Positions 29,776 through 40,566 of a stretch of 64,000 nt of DNA are shown piece by piece; position 1 is the stretch's first letter, and each line of letters begins with the position of its first letter. Location: positions 1 through 64,000 of the forward strand of contig QCGP01000006.1 in assembly GCA_003279845.1 (NCBI GenBank), read 5' to 3'. The DNA comes from Prochlorococcus sp. AG-388-F11. Lineage in GTDB: Bacteria > Cyanobacteriota > Cyanobacteriia > PCC-6307 > Cyanobiaceae. The notes under the pieces are model-generated. The model made no database searches. It worked only from the letters and a program-made list of their open reading frames with translations, and was not told the origin of the DNA. A program made the translations under genes and the position numbers.

Positions 29776-30744
29776 TTGAAAATTTTTAAATATATGAATG
29801 CAAAATTTAAAGGAGAAAATATTAACTACCCTAATTACTGGAATTGGAAAGGTTTTAAAATTTGTTGGAGTGTTGCGGGCGAAAACAATAAAATTCCAAT
29901 TATATTTCTCCATGGATTTGGTGCTAGTAGAAAACATTGGAGAAACAATATAGAATATTTTGCAAAACGTAATTGTGCCTCTTATTCTATAGATTTATTG
30001 GGATTTGGCGATTCAGACCAACCAGGAATAAGACAAATCGGAAAATTAAATAATGAGATTTGGTGTAATCAAGTAAAAGACTTTATCGAACAGGTAATAA
30101 GACCCAAGAATTCTGAAAAAGTCATTCTTATTGGCAATTCTCTTGGATCATTGGTCGCTTTGACATGTGCTGTTTCATTAGAGGACCAAATTGCAACAGT
30201 TATTGCATCACCTCTACCAGATCAAATTAATAGAAACCAAAAAAAAATAATAAAAAAACCATTTTTAAAAAAATTTAAAGATATTTTCATAACAATATTT
30301 TTTATATTTTTCCCTTTAGAGATTATTTTATTTTTCATACCCAAATTAGGGATTATAAGACTGGGTCTTAATTCTGCTTATTTCCAAAAAAATAATATTG
30401 ATCCAGAATTAATAGATTTAGTAACAAAACCAGTTTTAAGGAGGACTTCAGCCAGATCATTAAGAGCAATGTGTATTGGTATGCTTTTAAGAGATGAAAT
30501 TTTTCAATCCTCTTATCTTTTAAGAAAACTTAGCGCCTCAAAAAAAGTTCCTTTTTTATTGATTTGGGGAGATAAAGATAATTTCATACCTTTGTTTATG
30601 GGTAAAAAGATTGCAAATTTCTATAGATGGGTAAAATTAAAAATAGTATCGAACTCAGGACATTGTATCCATGATGAAGATCCTCCAGTATTCAATAGAA
30701 TCTCTTATGAATGGATTAGAGATTTAAAAACCTTTAAAATATGA
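29776..30744 (+). CDS. alpha/beta hydrolase
   Basis: [44 protein letters not shown]. Confidence 0.9.
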   Translation: MKIFKYMNAKFKGENINYPNYWNWKGFKICWSVAGENNKIPIIFLHGFGASRKHWRNNIEYFAKRNCASYSIDLLGFGDSDQPGIRQIGKLNNEIWCNQVKDFIEQVIRPKNSEKVILIGNSLGSLVALTCAVSLEDQIATVIASPLPDQINRNQKKIIKKPFLKKFKDIFITIFFIFFPLEIILFFIPKLGIIRLGLNSAYFQKNNIDPELIDLVTKPVLRRTSARSLRAMCIGMLLRDEIFQSSYLLRKLSASKKVPFLLIWGDKDNFIPLFMGKKIANFYRWVKLKIVSNSGHCIHDEDPPVFNRISYEWIRDLKTFKI

Positions 30745-31265
30745 AACATACACTATCAGTTCTTGTAGAAGACGAATCTGGAGCCTTGAGTAGAATCTCA
30801 GGTCTCTTTGCCAGAAGAGGATTCAACATAGATAGCCTTGCAGTGGGCCCAGCAGAATCCAAAGGTATTTCAAGGTTAACAATGGTTGTAGAAGGAGACG
30901 ATGAAACTCTTCAACAAATGACTAAGCAATTAAATAAGTTATTTAATGTTCTCGGAGTTGTGGATTTTACTAATCTCGCAGCGGTTGAGAGGGAATTGAT
31001 GTTACTAAAAGTTTCATCGAAAGAAGATACCAGAAGCAATATCTTAGATATTGTTCAGATATTCCGTGCAAAAGTTGTTGATGTTTCTGATATAGCCTTA
31101 ACACTCGAAGTGGTTGGAGACCCTGGGAAATTAGTTGCTCTAGAGAAATTACTCGAACCTTACGGTATTCTCGAAATAGCAAGAACTGGCAAGGTAGCTC
31201 TTAAACGCTCTTCAGGAGTCAATACAGAAATGTTGAAAATCAACAAATATTCTCTAGAAATTTAA
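30741..31265 (+). CDS. ilvH: acetolactate synthase small subunit
   Basis: [38 protein letters not shown]. Confidence 0.97.
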   Translation: MKHTLSVLVEDESGALSRISGLFARRGFNIDSLAVGPAESKGISRLTMVVEGDDETLQQMTKQLNKLFNVLGVVDFTNLAAVERELMLLKVSSKEDTRSNILDIVQIFRAKVVDVSDIALTLEVVGDPGKLVALEKLLEPYGILEIARTGKVALKRSSGVNTEMLKINKYSLEI

Positions 31266-31873
31266 TGTAATATTATTACTTCCTTTATATAGTCATCTTT
31301 CTTGATTTTTTCAAGTACATCTAATCCTTTAATAATTTTTCCAAAAATTGAATATCTTCCATTTAATTCATGAATTTTATTAGTTACAAAAAATATTTCA
31401 GTCGAGGAAGAATTTTTTTTACCGCTCTTCACCATAGCTACAGAACCACTCTCAAAAGTATAAATTAAATCTTCAGTTTCATAAGGATTTTTTATTTGAT
31501 AGTTGTATCTTGGTTGAGTTTCTTCTTTGAATTTTATTTCTAAAGGTATTAATGGACTTATCTTATTAACGACTTGATTTCGTTCAAAGTAAAATTCATT
31601 CTCTGGATAAATACCTGCGTGTATAAATTTTAGTTGGGGATAATTAATTATTTTATAAAATTTTTGATTTACATAAATATTATTTTTTATATTTTCTAGA
31701 AAATTTGATACTGTTACAGGGTTATCTTTACCAAATAATTTAACATCAAAATCACCTTTTGAAGTTTTAAATTGAACTACCTTATTATCTTTAATACAAC
31801 TTAATTTTAGTTTTCGGCAGTAATGATTAGAATCAATCTCTTTATTAAAAATACAAGCTTGTACCAAAAACAA
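31262..31873 (-). CDS. cyclophilin-type peptidyl-prolyl cis-trans isomerase
   Basis: [48 protein letters not shown]. Confidence 0.85.
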   Translation of the reverse strand: MFLVQACIFNKEIDSNHYCRKLKLSCIKDNKVVQFKTSKGDFDVKLFGKDNPVTVSNFLENIKNNIYVNQKFYKIINYPQLKFIHAGIYPENEFYFERNQVVNKISPLIPLEIKFKEETQPRYNYQIKNPYETEDLIYTFESGSVAMVKSGKKNSSSTEIFFVTNKIHELNGRYSIFGKIIKGLDVLEKIKKDDYIKEVIILH

Positions 31874-31914
31874 AATCTGAACTATAGATAATGCTTTTAG
31901 TAAATAATATTTTT

Positions 31915-32472
31915 TTATTTTAAACCCTCCAAATTAACATTTAAAAATTTAGCCAGTCTTGCTCCCTCCTCTTCAACTTGAAGTAATGGTTTAAGTTCAC
32001 CAGCGCCGCTTAACGGGAGAGGTTTCTTTCTACCTTTAAGTACCAAAGCAATTCTTCTTCTAGGATTAAAGCCTTCACTTATATCCAACTTAACTGATTT
32101 AATTTCATCGAAATTCAATTTAACTTCGATATCTTTAAATAGACCTTTTCTTTTTATTTCCACAGATTTAGATGATTTATTAAAAGAATTACTTCCCGAA
32201 CCAAAGTTAATATAAACCAAATACCATAGATAAAAATTTAACAAATTAGCTATAATTCCATATGCTCCCATTATTATTCCCTGAGGTATAAACAATAAAG
32301 CTGATGGATTTCCTAAAGGTAATAGATCTTTTCCTGTATAGCTTGATATAGAGGCCAAAAGGAATCCAAAACCTCCAATCGTTAACATCCCACCAATAAT
32401 GTAATTAGATATTTTTCTTGATCCGCCAATTTTTTGTTCGATTTTATCGAAAGATGTGAGATCTGAATTCAT
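31915..32472 (-). CDS. ycf4: photosystem I assembly protein Ycf4
   Basis: GGSRKISNYIIGGMLTIGGFGFLLASISSYTGKDLLP, LPFIPQG-type region. Confidence 0.95.
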   Translation of the reverse strand: MNSDLTSFDKIEQKIGGSRKISNYIIGGMLTIGGFGFLLASISSYTGKDLLPLGNPSALLFIPQGIIMGAYGIIANLLNFYLWYLVYINFGSGSNSFNKSSKSVEIKRKGLFKDIEVKLNFDEIKSVKLDISEGFNPRRRIALVLKGRKKPLPLSGAGELKPLLQVEEEGARLAKFLNVNLEGLK

Positions 32473-32655
32473 TTTTTTATCTTTTTTAGAGCCTAGTTCA
32501 GATAATTTAACAAACTAAGGGAGTATTCTTACCTATTTTTTAATAAAAAAGTCAGGAAAGCTTTACAAGGCATTTCAGATATACAGATATTTCCCCACAT
32601 TACTCTCAATCTTTGTTACAGTCACTGCGTATCCCGATGCTAAAAACGATTTCTC

Positions 32656-33732
32656 ATGACGATCGCAGTTGGTAGCGCCCCACAAAGAGGATGGTTTGAT
32701 GTCCTCGATGATTGGTTAAAGCGCGACCGCTTTGTATTTATTGGTTGGTCCGGACTACTTCTACTCCCTTGTGCATATCTTGCAATAGGTGGGTGGTTTG
32801 TCGGAACAACATTTGTTACCTCTTGGTACACACACGGAGTTGCAAGTTCATACCTTGAAGGTTGTAACTTCTTAACAGCAGCTGTAAGCACCCCTGGTGA
32901 TGCCATGGGACACAGTCTTCTATTTTTATGGGGTCCTGAAGCCCAAGGTAGTTTCGTAAGATGGCTACAACTTGGTGGCCTTTGGAACTTCGTTGCATTA
33001 CATGGAGTATTTGGCCTTATTGGTTTCATGCTTCGTCAGTTTGAAATTGCTGGTCTTGTTGGAATTAGACCATACAACGCATTAGCTTTTTCAGCAGTAA
33101 TTGCAGTATTCACAAGTATTTTCCTTATTTATCCCTTAGGACAGCATAGTTGGTTCTTCGCACCTTCATTCGGAGTTGCAGCAATCTTCCGTTATATCCT
33201 GTTCATTCAAGGTTTTCACAATATTACTTTAAATCCATTCCACATGATGGGTGTTGCTGGAATTCTTGGTGGTGCTCTACTTTGCGCTATTCATGGAGCT
33301 ACAGTACAAAATACTTTGTATGAAGATACAAGTATATATACAGATGGTAAAGTTCAAAGTTCAACATTTAGAGCCTTTGATCCAACTCAGGAAGAAGAAA
33401 CTTATTCAATGATTACAGCGAATAGATTCTGGAGTCAAATCTTCGGTATTGCTTTCTCAAACAAGCGTTTCTTACACTTCTTAATGCTATTTGTACCTGT
33501 CATGGGTATGTGGACATCTTCAATTGGTATTGTCGGTTTAGCATTAAACTTAAGAGCTTATGATTTCGTAAGCCAAGAGATCCGTGCAGCAGAAGATCCA
33601 GAATTTGAAACTTTCTATACAAAAAATATACTTTTGAACGAAGGTATGCGAGCATGGATGTCTTCTGTGGATCAACCACACGAAAACTTTGTATTCCCTG
33701 AGGAGGTTCTTCCACGTGGAAACGCCCTTTAA
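32656..33732 (+). CDS. psbD: photosystem II D2 protein
   Basis: [30 protein letters not shown]...[10 protein letters not shown]. Confidence 0.99.
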   Translation: MTIAVGSAPQRGWFDVLDDWLKRDRFVFIGWSGLLLLPCAYLAIGGWFVGTTFVTSWYTHGVASSYLEGCNFLTAAVSTPGDAMGHSLLFLWGPEAQGSFVRWLQLGGLWNFVALHGVFGLIGFMLRQFEIAGLVGIRPYNALAFSAVIAVFTSIFLIYPLGQHSWFFAPSFGVAAIFRYILFIQGFHNITLNPFHMMGVAGILGGALLCAIHGATVQNTLYEDTSIYTDGKVQSSTFRAFDPTQEEETYSMITANRFWSQIFGIAFSNKRFLHFLMLFVPVMGMWTSSIGIVGLALNLRAYDFVSQEIRAAEDPEFETFYTKNILLNEGMRAWMSSVDQPHENFVFPEEVLPRGNAL

Positions 33733-35098
33733 TAATTTATTAAGAGCTCCAAACCAAAGTATTGAGGAAACTGGTTATGCCTGGTATGTAGGTAATGCTA
33801 GATTAATCAATTTATCTGGACGTTTATTAGGAGCTCACATTGCTCACTCTGGACTAATAGTCTTTTGGGCGGGAGCAATGATGCTCTTTGAGGTTAATCA
33901 TTTTACTTTTGATAAACCAATGTGGGAGCAAGGTTTAATCTGTATGCCACACGTAGCAATGTTTGGTTATGGAATAGGCCCTGGTGGTGAAGTTACCGAT
34001 ATCATGCCTTTCTTCCAAGCAGGCGTGGTTCACTTGATAGCCTCTGCTGTTCTTGGTTTTGGTGGTATCTACCATTCATTAGCAGGTCCAGAAAAACTCG
34101 AAGAAGATTTCCCATTTTTCTCTACTGATTGGAGAGATAAGAATCAAATGACCAATATTCTTGGATATCATTTGATTGTTCTAGGTGTAGGTGCATTAGC
34201 ATGGTCAGTTAACTGGTGTTTTATTGGCGGTGCATATGACACATGGGCACCTGGTGGTGGTGAAGTCAGACTTGTTAATCCAACTTTAGATCCAAGAGTT
34301 ATTCTCGGTTATCTATTTAGATCCCCATGGGGAGGAGCTGGTTCAATAATCGGTGTTAACTCGATTGAAGATATTGTTGGTGGACATGTCTATGTGGGTA
34401 TAACTGCAATAATTGGAGGAATATTCCATATCTTTACCAAACCTTTTGGTTGGGCAAGAAGAGCTTTCATCTGGAATGGTGAAGGACTGTTAAGTTATGC
34501 TCTTGGCGGAATTTGTGTAGCAAGTTTTATTGCTTCAACTTTCATCTGGTTTAACAACACTGCTTACCCCTCAGAGTTTTACGGCCCTACAAATGCTGAA
34601 GCTTCACAGGCTCAAAGCTTTACTTTCCTTGTGAGAGATCAAAGAATAGGAGCTAACGTAGGTTCAACAATGGGACCGACAGGTCTTGGTAAGTATCTCA
34701 TGAGATCTCCTACTGGTGAAATTATATTTGGTGGTGAAACAATGAGATTTTGGGACTTCAGAGGTCCATGGTTAGAGCCTTTAAGAGGTCCTAATGGATT
34801 AAGCCTCGAAAAAATCCAAAATGATATTCAGCCTTGGCAAGTCAGAAGAGCTGCTGAATATATGACTCATGCTCCTAACGCTTCTATCAACTCTGTTGGT
34901 GGAATCATTACAGAGCCTAATGCTGTTAACTTTGTTAACCTAAGACAATGGTTAGCTGCAGCTCAATTCTTCCTAGGATGGTTTACATTCATTGGTCACC
35001 TTTGGCATGCTGGTCGTGCAAGAGCAGCCGCTGCCGGTTTCGAAAAAGGAATCGACAGAAAGAGTGAACCAGCTCTAGAAATGCCTGATTTAGATTAA
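33716..35098 (+). CDS. psbC: photosystem II CP43 protein
   Basis: GTG start at 33716 overlapping psbD 3' end by 17 nt; [31 protein letters not shown]. Confidence 0.98.
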   Translation: METPFNNLLRAPNQSIEETGYAWYVGNARLINLSGRLLGAHIAHSGLIVFWAGAMMLFEVNHFTFDKPMWEQGLICMPHVAMFGYGIGPGGEVTDIMPFFQAGVVHLIASAVLGFGGIYHSLAGPEKLEEDFPFFSTDWRDKNQMTNILGYHLIVLGVGALAWSVNWCFIGGAYDTWAPGGGEVRLVNPTLDPRVILGYLFRSPWGGAGSIIGVNSIEDIVGGHVYVGITAIIGGIFHIFTKPFGWARRAFIWNGEGLLSYALGGICVASFIASTFIWFNNTAYPSEFYGPTNAEASQAQSFTFLVRDQRIGANVGSTMGPTGLGKYLMRSPTGEIIFGGETMRFWDFRGPWLEPLRGPNGLSLEKIQNDIQPWQVRRAAEYMTHAPNASINSVGGIITEPNAVNFVNLRQWLAAAQFFLGWFTFIGHLWHAGRARAAAAGFEKGIDRKSEPALEMPDLD

Positions 35099-35112
35099 CT
35101 TCTATCTCATCT

Positions 35113-35149
35113 AAAAAAAGCCCTATCTTTAGATAGGGTTTTTTTTTGC
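35113..35149 (+). terminator. rho-independent terminator after psbDC
   Basis: AAAAAGCCCTATC TTTA GATAGGGTTTTTTTTT. Confidence 0.88.
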
Positions 35150-35158
35150 TCAATTTTA

Positions 35159-35770
35159 TTATCTATATAAATTTTCTCTGAGCCATGGCAAACTTAAACC
35201 CATTACATTACTGAAACAACCCTCTATTTTTTCAATATATTTTCCACCTATACCTTCCAAGGCAAATCCTCCGGCGCAATATAAAGGTTCATTTGTATCT
35301 ACATAACTCTTTATCTCCCAGTCTTCCAAATAAGAAAAATAAACTCTTGAACTTACCGTTTTTTTAATTATTTCAGTAATTTCAAACTTATTTGAAATTG
35401 AATCAAAATTCCCAATTATTAGAGTATGACCAGTATGTAAAAATCCAAATTCGCCAGACATTTTTTTCCATCGAATAAATGCTTCCTCTTTATTAGATGG
35501 TTTTCCATAAGCTTCTCCTTTAAATTCAAAAATTGAATCGCAGCCAAGTATTTCCAAAGGACCATAATTAAATTCTTCGGGCAATGATATTTTTTGAATA
35601 TTTTCAGATAAACTATTAGCCTTTTGAAAAGATAATTCCAAAGCTAAATTAAATATATTCTTTTCTTGAATAGTAGTTTCATCAAAGTCACTTGATATCT
35701 GAATAAATTCGATTTGACAATTTTCTAGTAATTTCTTTCTAGATTGAGAAGCAGAGGCTAGAATTAACAC
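35159..35770 (-). CDS. maf: Maf-family nucleotide pyrophosphatase
   Basis: [42 protein letters not shown]. Confidence 0.93.
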   Translation of the reverse strand: MLILASASQSRKKLLENCQIEFIQISSDFDETTIQEKNIFNLALELSFQKANSLSENIQKISLPEEFNYGPLEILGCDSIFEFKGEAYGKPSNKEEAFIRWKKMSGEFGFLHTGHTLIIGNFDSISNKFEITEIIKKTVSSRVYFSYLEDWEIKSYVDTNEPLYCAGGFALEGIGGKYIEKIEGCFSNVMGLSLPWLRENLYR

Positions 35771-35836
35771 AAATTTTTTACCAAATTATAATTCAATTTA
35801 ATAATTAATAAATTTTAAGATTAATATAAATTACCA

Positions 35837-37366
35837 ATGGAGTTAGAAGCAAAATTACATGAAATAAAGAAACCAATAATGGTCTTAGGCACTTCCAGTG
35901 GAGCAGGGAAATCGTTAACGGTTACTGCTATTTGCAGGATTCTTAAAAATTTAGGAGAAGAACCAATACCTTTTAAAGGACAAAATATGAGTAACAACGC
36001 TTGGGTTGATTGGGAAGGTGGAGAGATGGCATATTCACAAGCACTTCAAGCTTTTGCTTGTGGTATTAATCCCTCTGCAGAGATGAATCCCATTTTATTA
36101 AAACCACAAGGGGACTCAATAAGCGAGGTGATTCATCTTGGCAAAAGCATAGGGACTACAACCGCACAAAATTACTATAAAGATTGGTTTATTCCAGGCT
36201 GGGAAGTAATTAAAAAAAGTCTAAGTTCTATTTATAAAAAAAGCCCAAATTGCCGTTTAATTATCGAAGGGGCTGGTAGTCCTGTAGAGATGAATTTGAT
36301 TCATAGAGATCTCACAAATTTAAGAGTTGCCAAGTATTTAAATGCGAATTGCATTTTGGTAACTGATATTGAGAGGGGAGGAGTATTTGCACAAATAATC
36401 GGAACCCTTGAATTAATGAAACCAGAAGAGAAAGAACTTATTAAAGGAATTATTATAAATAGATTCAGAGGAGACCTCTCATTATTTGAAGAAGGGAAAA
36501 AATGGATAGAAGCTCAAACTAAAATCCCTGTTATTGGAATTATTCCATGGTTAAATGATACATTCCCCCCAGAAGATTCTCTGGATTTATTAGAAAGAAA
36601 ATCTCTTTTTAAATATCCAGAAATAAAAGTTGGAATTATAAAATTACCCTCTATAAGTAATTTTTCAGATTTTGATCCACTAGAAAATGAGGAAACAATA
36701 TTAATTGAATGGATTAAAGGATCTCAAAACTTGAGGAAATATGACTTTATTATTCTTCCTGGGAGTAAACAAACTATTAAAGATCAAATATTTCTTGAAA
36801 ATTCAGGTTTATCTCAGGATATAAAAGAATATGCAAAAAATAAGGGGAATATTATTGGTATTTGTGGGGGGTTACAAATGTTAGGAAAATCACTTGAAGA
36901 TCCGTATTTAAAAGAGGGACCCAAAAGTTATGCAGAACAAAAAATAAAAGGCATTGGTTTATTGCCAATAAGAACCACTTTTTTTGAAAACAAATTAACG
37001 AGACAAATCAGCTCTGAATCGTTATGGCCATGCCAATCAAAAATAAATGGATTTGAAATTCATAATGGCCGGACTGAATTGGTAAACACTCAAAACTCAT
37101 TAAAGATTAAACCTATCTTTAAAGACTTAAATCTTGGCTGGTACAAAGAAAATAAAGACGGTGGAACTATCGCAGGTACATACATACATGGGATCTTTGA
37201 AAATGACAGTTGGAGAGATCAATATATTAATTTAATAAGAGAAGGGAAAAATTTACCAATATTAAATAAAAAATCAATCTCTTATAAAAGGAAAAGAGAA
37301 TCAATTATTGATAATCTTGCGAACGAATTTGATAAACATTTAAATATCACATCAATATTAAATTGA
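35837..37366 (+). CDS. cobQ: cobyric acid synthase
   Basis: VLGTSSGAGKSLTVTAICRIL, KGQNMSNNAW, GICGGLQMLG, GTYIHGIFEN. Confidence 0.97.
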   Translation: MELEAKLHEIKKPIMVLGTSSGAGKSLTVTAICRILKNLGEEPIPFKGQNMSNNAWVDWEGGEMAYSQALQAFACGINPSAEMNPILLKPQGDSISEVIHLGKSIGTTTAQNYYKDWFIPGWEVIKKSLSSIYKKSPNCRLIIEGAGSPVEMNLIHRDLTNLRVAKYLNANCILVTDIERGGVFAQIIGTLELMKPEEKELIKGIIINRFRGDLSLFEEGKKWIEAQTKIPVIGIIPWLNDTFPPEDSLDLLERKSLFKYPEIKVGIIKLPSISNFSDFDPLENEETILIEWIKGSQNLRKYDFIILPGSKQTIKDQIFLENSGLSQDIKEYAKNKGNIIGICGGLQMLGKSLEDPYLKEGPKSYAEQKIKGIGLLPIRTTFFENKLTRQISSESLWPCQSKINGFEIHNGRTELVNTQNSLKIKPIFKDLNLGWYKENKDGGTIAGTYIHGIFENDSWRDQYINLIREGKNLPILNKKSISYKRKRESIIDNLANEFDKHLNITSILN

Positions 37367-37614
37367 AAAAAAGAAACATAAAAATTATATGGCCAAATAA
37401 TATTGAAACATTTGTTTCAGAGGGAGATGATTGGTTCTCATCTGCAGAAGAAGCAGGTTTAGAAATCCCTACTGGGTGCCTAACAGGAAGTTGTGGAGCT
37501 TGTGAAATAGACGTAAATGGTCAAACAGTAAGGGCTTGTATAAATGATATTAAAATTAATAAAAATTCTACATTAAAGGTTTCTTTAACTACTGACCCTT
37601 TTTGGGAAAATTAA
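37363..37614 (+). CDS. 2Fe-2S ferredoxin-like protein
   Basis: CLTGSCGACEIDVNGQTVRAC; overlaps cobQ by 4 nt, TTG start. Confidence 0.88.
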   Translation: MKKRNIKIIWPNNIETFVSEGDDWFSSAEEAGLEIPTGCLTGSCGACEIDVNGQTVRACINDIKINKNSTLKVSLTTDPFWEN

Positions 37615-37620
37615 ACTTAA

Positions 37621-38169
37621 CTAAACATTATTGATAATAAAAAAAAGAAAAACATAGTAAAAAAATGATCCTAAAAAAGTGTTTACTAGGATTATCTCCT
37701 TTTTTATTTTTGAAGATGCAATAATATAACTTCCTAAAACATGAGGTAGGATTGGGAAAGATCTTATAATTAAAATATATGGAGATCTGAAAGTAACATT
37801 TTTAAAAAATTTATACAGATTATTTTTTTCTGGTTTTTTCAAAAACAAAATATTTCTAGAAAATTTAAATTTAAGTTTCCTTAGGATAAGGACTTGAATT
37901 ACACTTAATATGGTTAGAGCAGGAGAAAAAAATAAAACATAATATAATCCAAAAAGCTTTAATAAGACAAAGTCAAAAATAATTGATAAAGGAAGTCCAA
38001 AAAATATGGAAATAATATTTAAAGCTATCAAATATTTGTATTCAATATTGTTAAGTAGTGGGCCAATATCATAGGTATATTTAAATATTAGAGCTAAAAA
38101 ATAAACTACTAAATAGGTAAAAAGGATTTTAGAAATTACTGATTTAAAATTAATATTTTTTCTATTCAT
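37621..38169 (-). CDS. membrane protein, VTT/TVP38-like
   Basis: Multi-TM; FGLPLSIIFDFVLLKLFG...RSFPILPHVLGSYIIASSKI. Confidence 0.6.
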   Translation of the reverse strand: MNRKNINFKSVISKILFTYLVVYFLALIFKYTYDIGPLLNNIEYKYLIALNIISIFFGLPLSIIFDFVLLKLFGLYYVLFFSPALTILSVIQVLILRKLKFKFSRNILFLKKPEKNNLYKFFKNVTFRSPYILIIRSFPILPHVLGSYIIASSKIKKEIILVNTFLGSFFYYVFLFFIINNV

Positions 38170-38201
38170 GTAAAATTATCTTACAAAATTATCATCAAAA
38201 A

Positions 38202-38286
38202 CGGAGAGGGTGGGATTCGAACCCACGAATAGTTACCTATTAAACGATTTCGAGTCGTTCGCTTTCGACCACTCAGCCACCTCTCC
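38202..38286 (-). tRNA. trnS-CGA: tRNA-Ser (anticodon CGA)
   Basis: Reverse strand GGAGAGGTGGCTGAGTGGTCGAAAGCGAACGACTCGAAATCG...GGGTTCGAATCCCACCCTCTCCG; long variable arm, 7-bp acceptor. Confidence 0.95.
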
Positions 38287-38348
38287 ACTTCTTTTATATT
38301 ATTTGAAAATTATAAAAAAAATTACGACCTATGTTTTTTATCTTAATT

Positions 38349-39371
38349 TTAATTCCAACCTGCATCTTTCATTAATTCTATGGCAAGAGAATTATTAACC
38401 CCTAAATCTTCTATCGTAACCTTATCAGGAGTAAATTCACCGAAATCCTTAACTATAGGATTTTGATTAACTTCCTTTAATGGATGTTCAAAGGTAGGAG
38501 CAGCTAATCCTTTACTTCCACTTGGGGATGCTAAATACTCAAGGAGCTTAACAGCTTCAGCTTTATTTGTTGCATATTTAGCTACCCCACCTGCACTTAT
38601 ATTTACATGTGCAGGGTTTGGAGTAATAACAGATGTTCGTTTTGCATATAAAGCATCTCTTCTTCCATTAACACCATCTAACATTCTTGCGACATAATAA
38701 TGATTAACGATTCCCACTCCACATTTTTTCTTAGAAACTGCTCTAATGATTGAAATATCACCTGGGAAGAAAGGTTGGGATACGTTAGAAATCATGCCAC
38801 TTAACCAAGCTTTAGTTTTTGATTCGCCTTTATTAACTATTTGATTAGCGACTAAAGATTGATTATATGGACTTTTTCTATTTCTTAAACATACTTTACC
38901 TTTTAAGGATGGATCAGCTAAATCTGTATAATCCCTAATCTTGCTGACATCTACAACTTTTGGATTAGCCACCATAACTCTTACTCTTCTAGTTAAGGCA
39001 TACCATTCCTTATTTTCATCCTTCAAACCAATTGGAACATCATTTTCTAATGACTTTGACTCTACACTTTGAAGTAATCCAGCTTTCGAAGCATTAGTAA
39101 TTCTCGCGGCATCAACTAATAATATTAAATCTGCTTGCGAATTCTTTCCTTCTCTTCTTAACCTTTCGATTAAAGATATGCCTGCTGCTTCAATTAACCT
39201 AACTTTGATTCCTGTTTCATCCGCAAATTTTTTGTATACACTTCTATCAGTATTGTAATGCCTACCCGAATATACTCTGACTTCTTTTTGAGTTGAATTG
39301 GCTGGTAAATTTACATTTAATAAAAATGAACATGTTAGTGCTGAGTAAAGTAGTTTTTTGAAATTTTGCAA
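38349..39371 (-). CDS. futA: Fe(III) ABC transporter substrate-binding protein (FutA/IdiA-like)
   Basis: KEVRVYSGRHYNTDRSVYKKFADETGIKVRLIEA...signal peptide. Confidence 0.94.
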   Translation of the reverse strand: MQNFKKLLYSALTCSFLLNVNLPANSTQKEVRVYSGRHYNTDRSVYKKFADETGIKVRLIEAAGISLIERLRREGKNSQADLILLVDAARITNASKAGLLQSVESKSLENDVPIGLKDENKEWYALTRRVRVMVANPKVVDVSKIRDYTDLADPSLKGKVCLRNRKSPYNQSLVANQIVNKGESKTKAWLSGMISNVSQPFFPGDISIIRAVSKKKCGVGIVNHYYVARMLDGVNGRRDALYAKRTSVITPNPAHVNISAGGVAKYATNKAEAVKLLEYLASPSGSKGLAAPTFEHPLKEVNQNPIVKDFGEFTPDKVTIEDLGVNNSLAIELMKDAGWN

Positions 39372-39473
39372 TTTTTCAGATTAGTATCTATGGTTACTTT
39401 ATATCTATCAACATAACAAGGCCTTTAAAAGGGAATTTCTATACATCAATATGTATCATTTTTTATATCAAGA

Positions 39474-40139
39474 ATGAGCTATCTAACCACCCAACTATTA
39501 AATTCTGAAGAATTAGAAATTATTAGAAACAATTTAAACAAACAAGAAGTATTTTGGGAAGATGGTAAGAGAACAGCAGGGAAGCATGCCGCAGAAGTAA
39601 AAAATAATTTACAACTTAAAAGAGATTCAGATTTATCAATAAGGTTCTCTGGATTAATTACAAAAAAGATCCTAAGTAATGAACTAATTAAAAGCTTCTC
39701 TTTACCAAAAAAGATTCATGGAACAATCTTCTCAAAAACTACGAGTGGGATGAAATATGGGCGTCATATTGATAATGCATATATGTCCACAGGAAGAGCA
39801 GATTTATCTTTTACTACTTTTTTAAATTGCAAGGAAAATTATGAAGGCGGAGAATTATCAATTGAGAGTTTCAATACTGAGGAAAAATTCAAACTAGATG
39901 CAGGTGAAATAATAATTTATCCAAGTACATATCTACATTCAGTTGAAGAAGTTATTGATGGTGAAAGATTAGTATTTATTGGTTGGATTGAGAGCTATGT
40001 TAAAAGCGTTGAAGAAAGAGAATATTTATTTGATTTAGATGCCGCCGCCAGGTCATTGCTTGCTAAACATGGCAGATCTGAAGAAGTTGACCTTCTCTTT
40101 AAATCTTATTCAAATCTCTTAAGAAGATTAGGAAATTAA
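39474..40139 (+). CDS. PKHD-type 2OG-Fe(II) hydroxylase (PiuC-like)
   Basis: MKYGRHIDNAYM...GGELSIES...IIYPSTYLHSVEEV...RLVFIGWIES. Confidence 0.92.
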   Translation: MSYLTTQLLNSEELEIIRNNLNKQEVFWEDGKRTAGKHAAEVKNNLQLKRDSDLSIRFSGLITKKILSNELIKSFSLPKKIHGTIFSKTTSGMKYGRHIDNAYMSTGRADLSFTTFLNCKENYEGGELSIESFNTEEKFKLDAGEIIIYPSTYLHSVEEVIDGERLVFIGWIESYVKSVEEREYLFDLDAAARSLLAKHGRSEEVDLLFKSYSNLLRRLGN

Positions 40140-40212
40140 TAAGAATCATTTTATACATCATTTAGAAAAATAAACCCAAAGTTCTTAATATATAAAAAGA
40201 AGAAATTTTTAA

Positions 40213-40452
40213 ATGAAGAAAAACACATCAATTTCATTATTCCTAGCAGCAACAAGTGCGCTAGCCATAACAACGGCAGATACAAACATTGTTAAAGCAG
40301 GTGAAAATGATTTAGGAGGTTTAAAAGAATGGAATACTGATATGCCTCTCGATTCTGATTTCATCCTTGATGCAGAGGCTCAAAAACTTGCTGATGAAGC
40401 TGCCAATTCAAGTGTATGTATTCCTATTGGAGAAGGGGAAAACTGTTGGTGA
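40213..40452 (+). CDS. small secreted hypothetical protein (79 aa)
   Basis: Signal peptide-like N-terminus, C-terminal CIPIGEGENCW. Confidence 0.65.
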   Translation: MKKNTSISLFLAATSALAITTADTNIVKAGENDLGGLKEWNTDMPLDSDFILDAEAQKLADEAANSSVCIPIGEGENCW

Positions 40453-40523
40453 CAAACTAAAATTATTTTTAAAGATTTTTTAGAATTTCTTAAATTAAAG
40501 ATCCATTAGGAATTTTTTATTGA

Positions 40524-40551
40524 AAAAAAAACCCCCTAAGGGGCTTTTTAA
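40524..40551. terminator. bidirectional terminator between convergent small ORF and porin
   Basis: AAAAAAAA-CCCC(C)TAAGGGG-CTTTTT. Confidence 0.75.
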
Positions 40552-40566
40552 TTTGTCTAAATTTAT

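Noticed and set aside
32640-33029. Antisense ORFs over psbD (32640-33029, 32816-32998, 33500-33715)
   Set aside because: Opposite strand of a certain psbD/psbC; codon-bias artefacts with no recognisable domain
38210-38398. 62-aa ORF (MGFEPTNSYLL...)
   Set aside because: Begins inside tRNA-Ser(CGA) on the opposite strand; typical tRNA artefact
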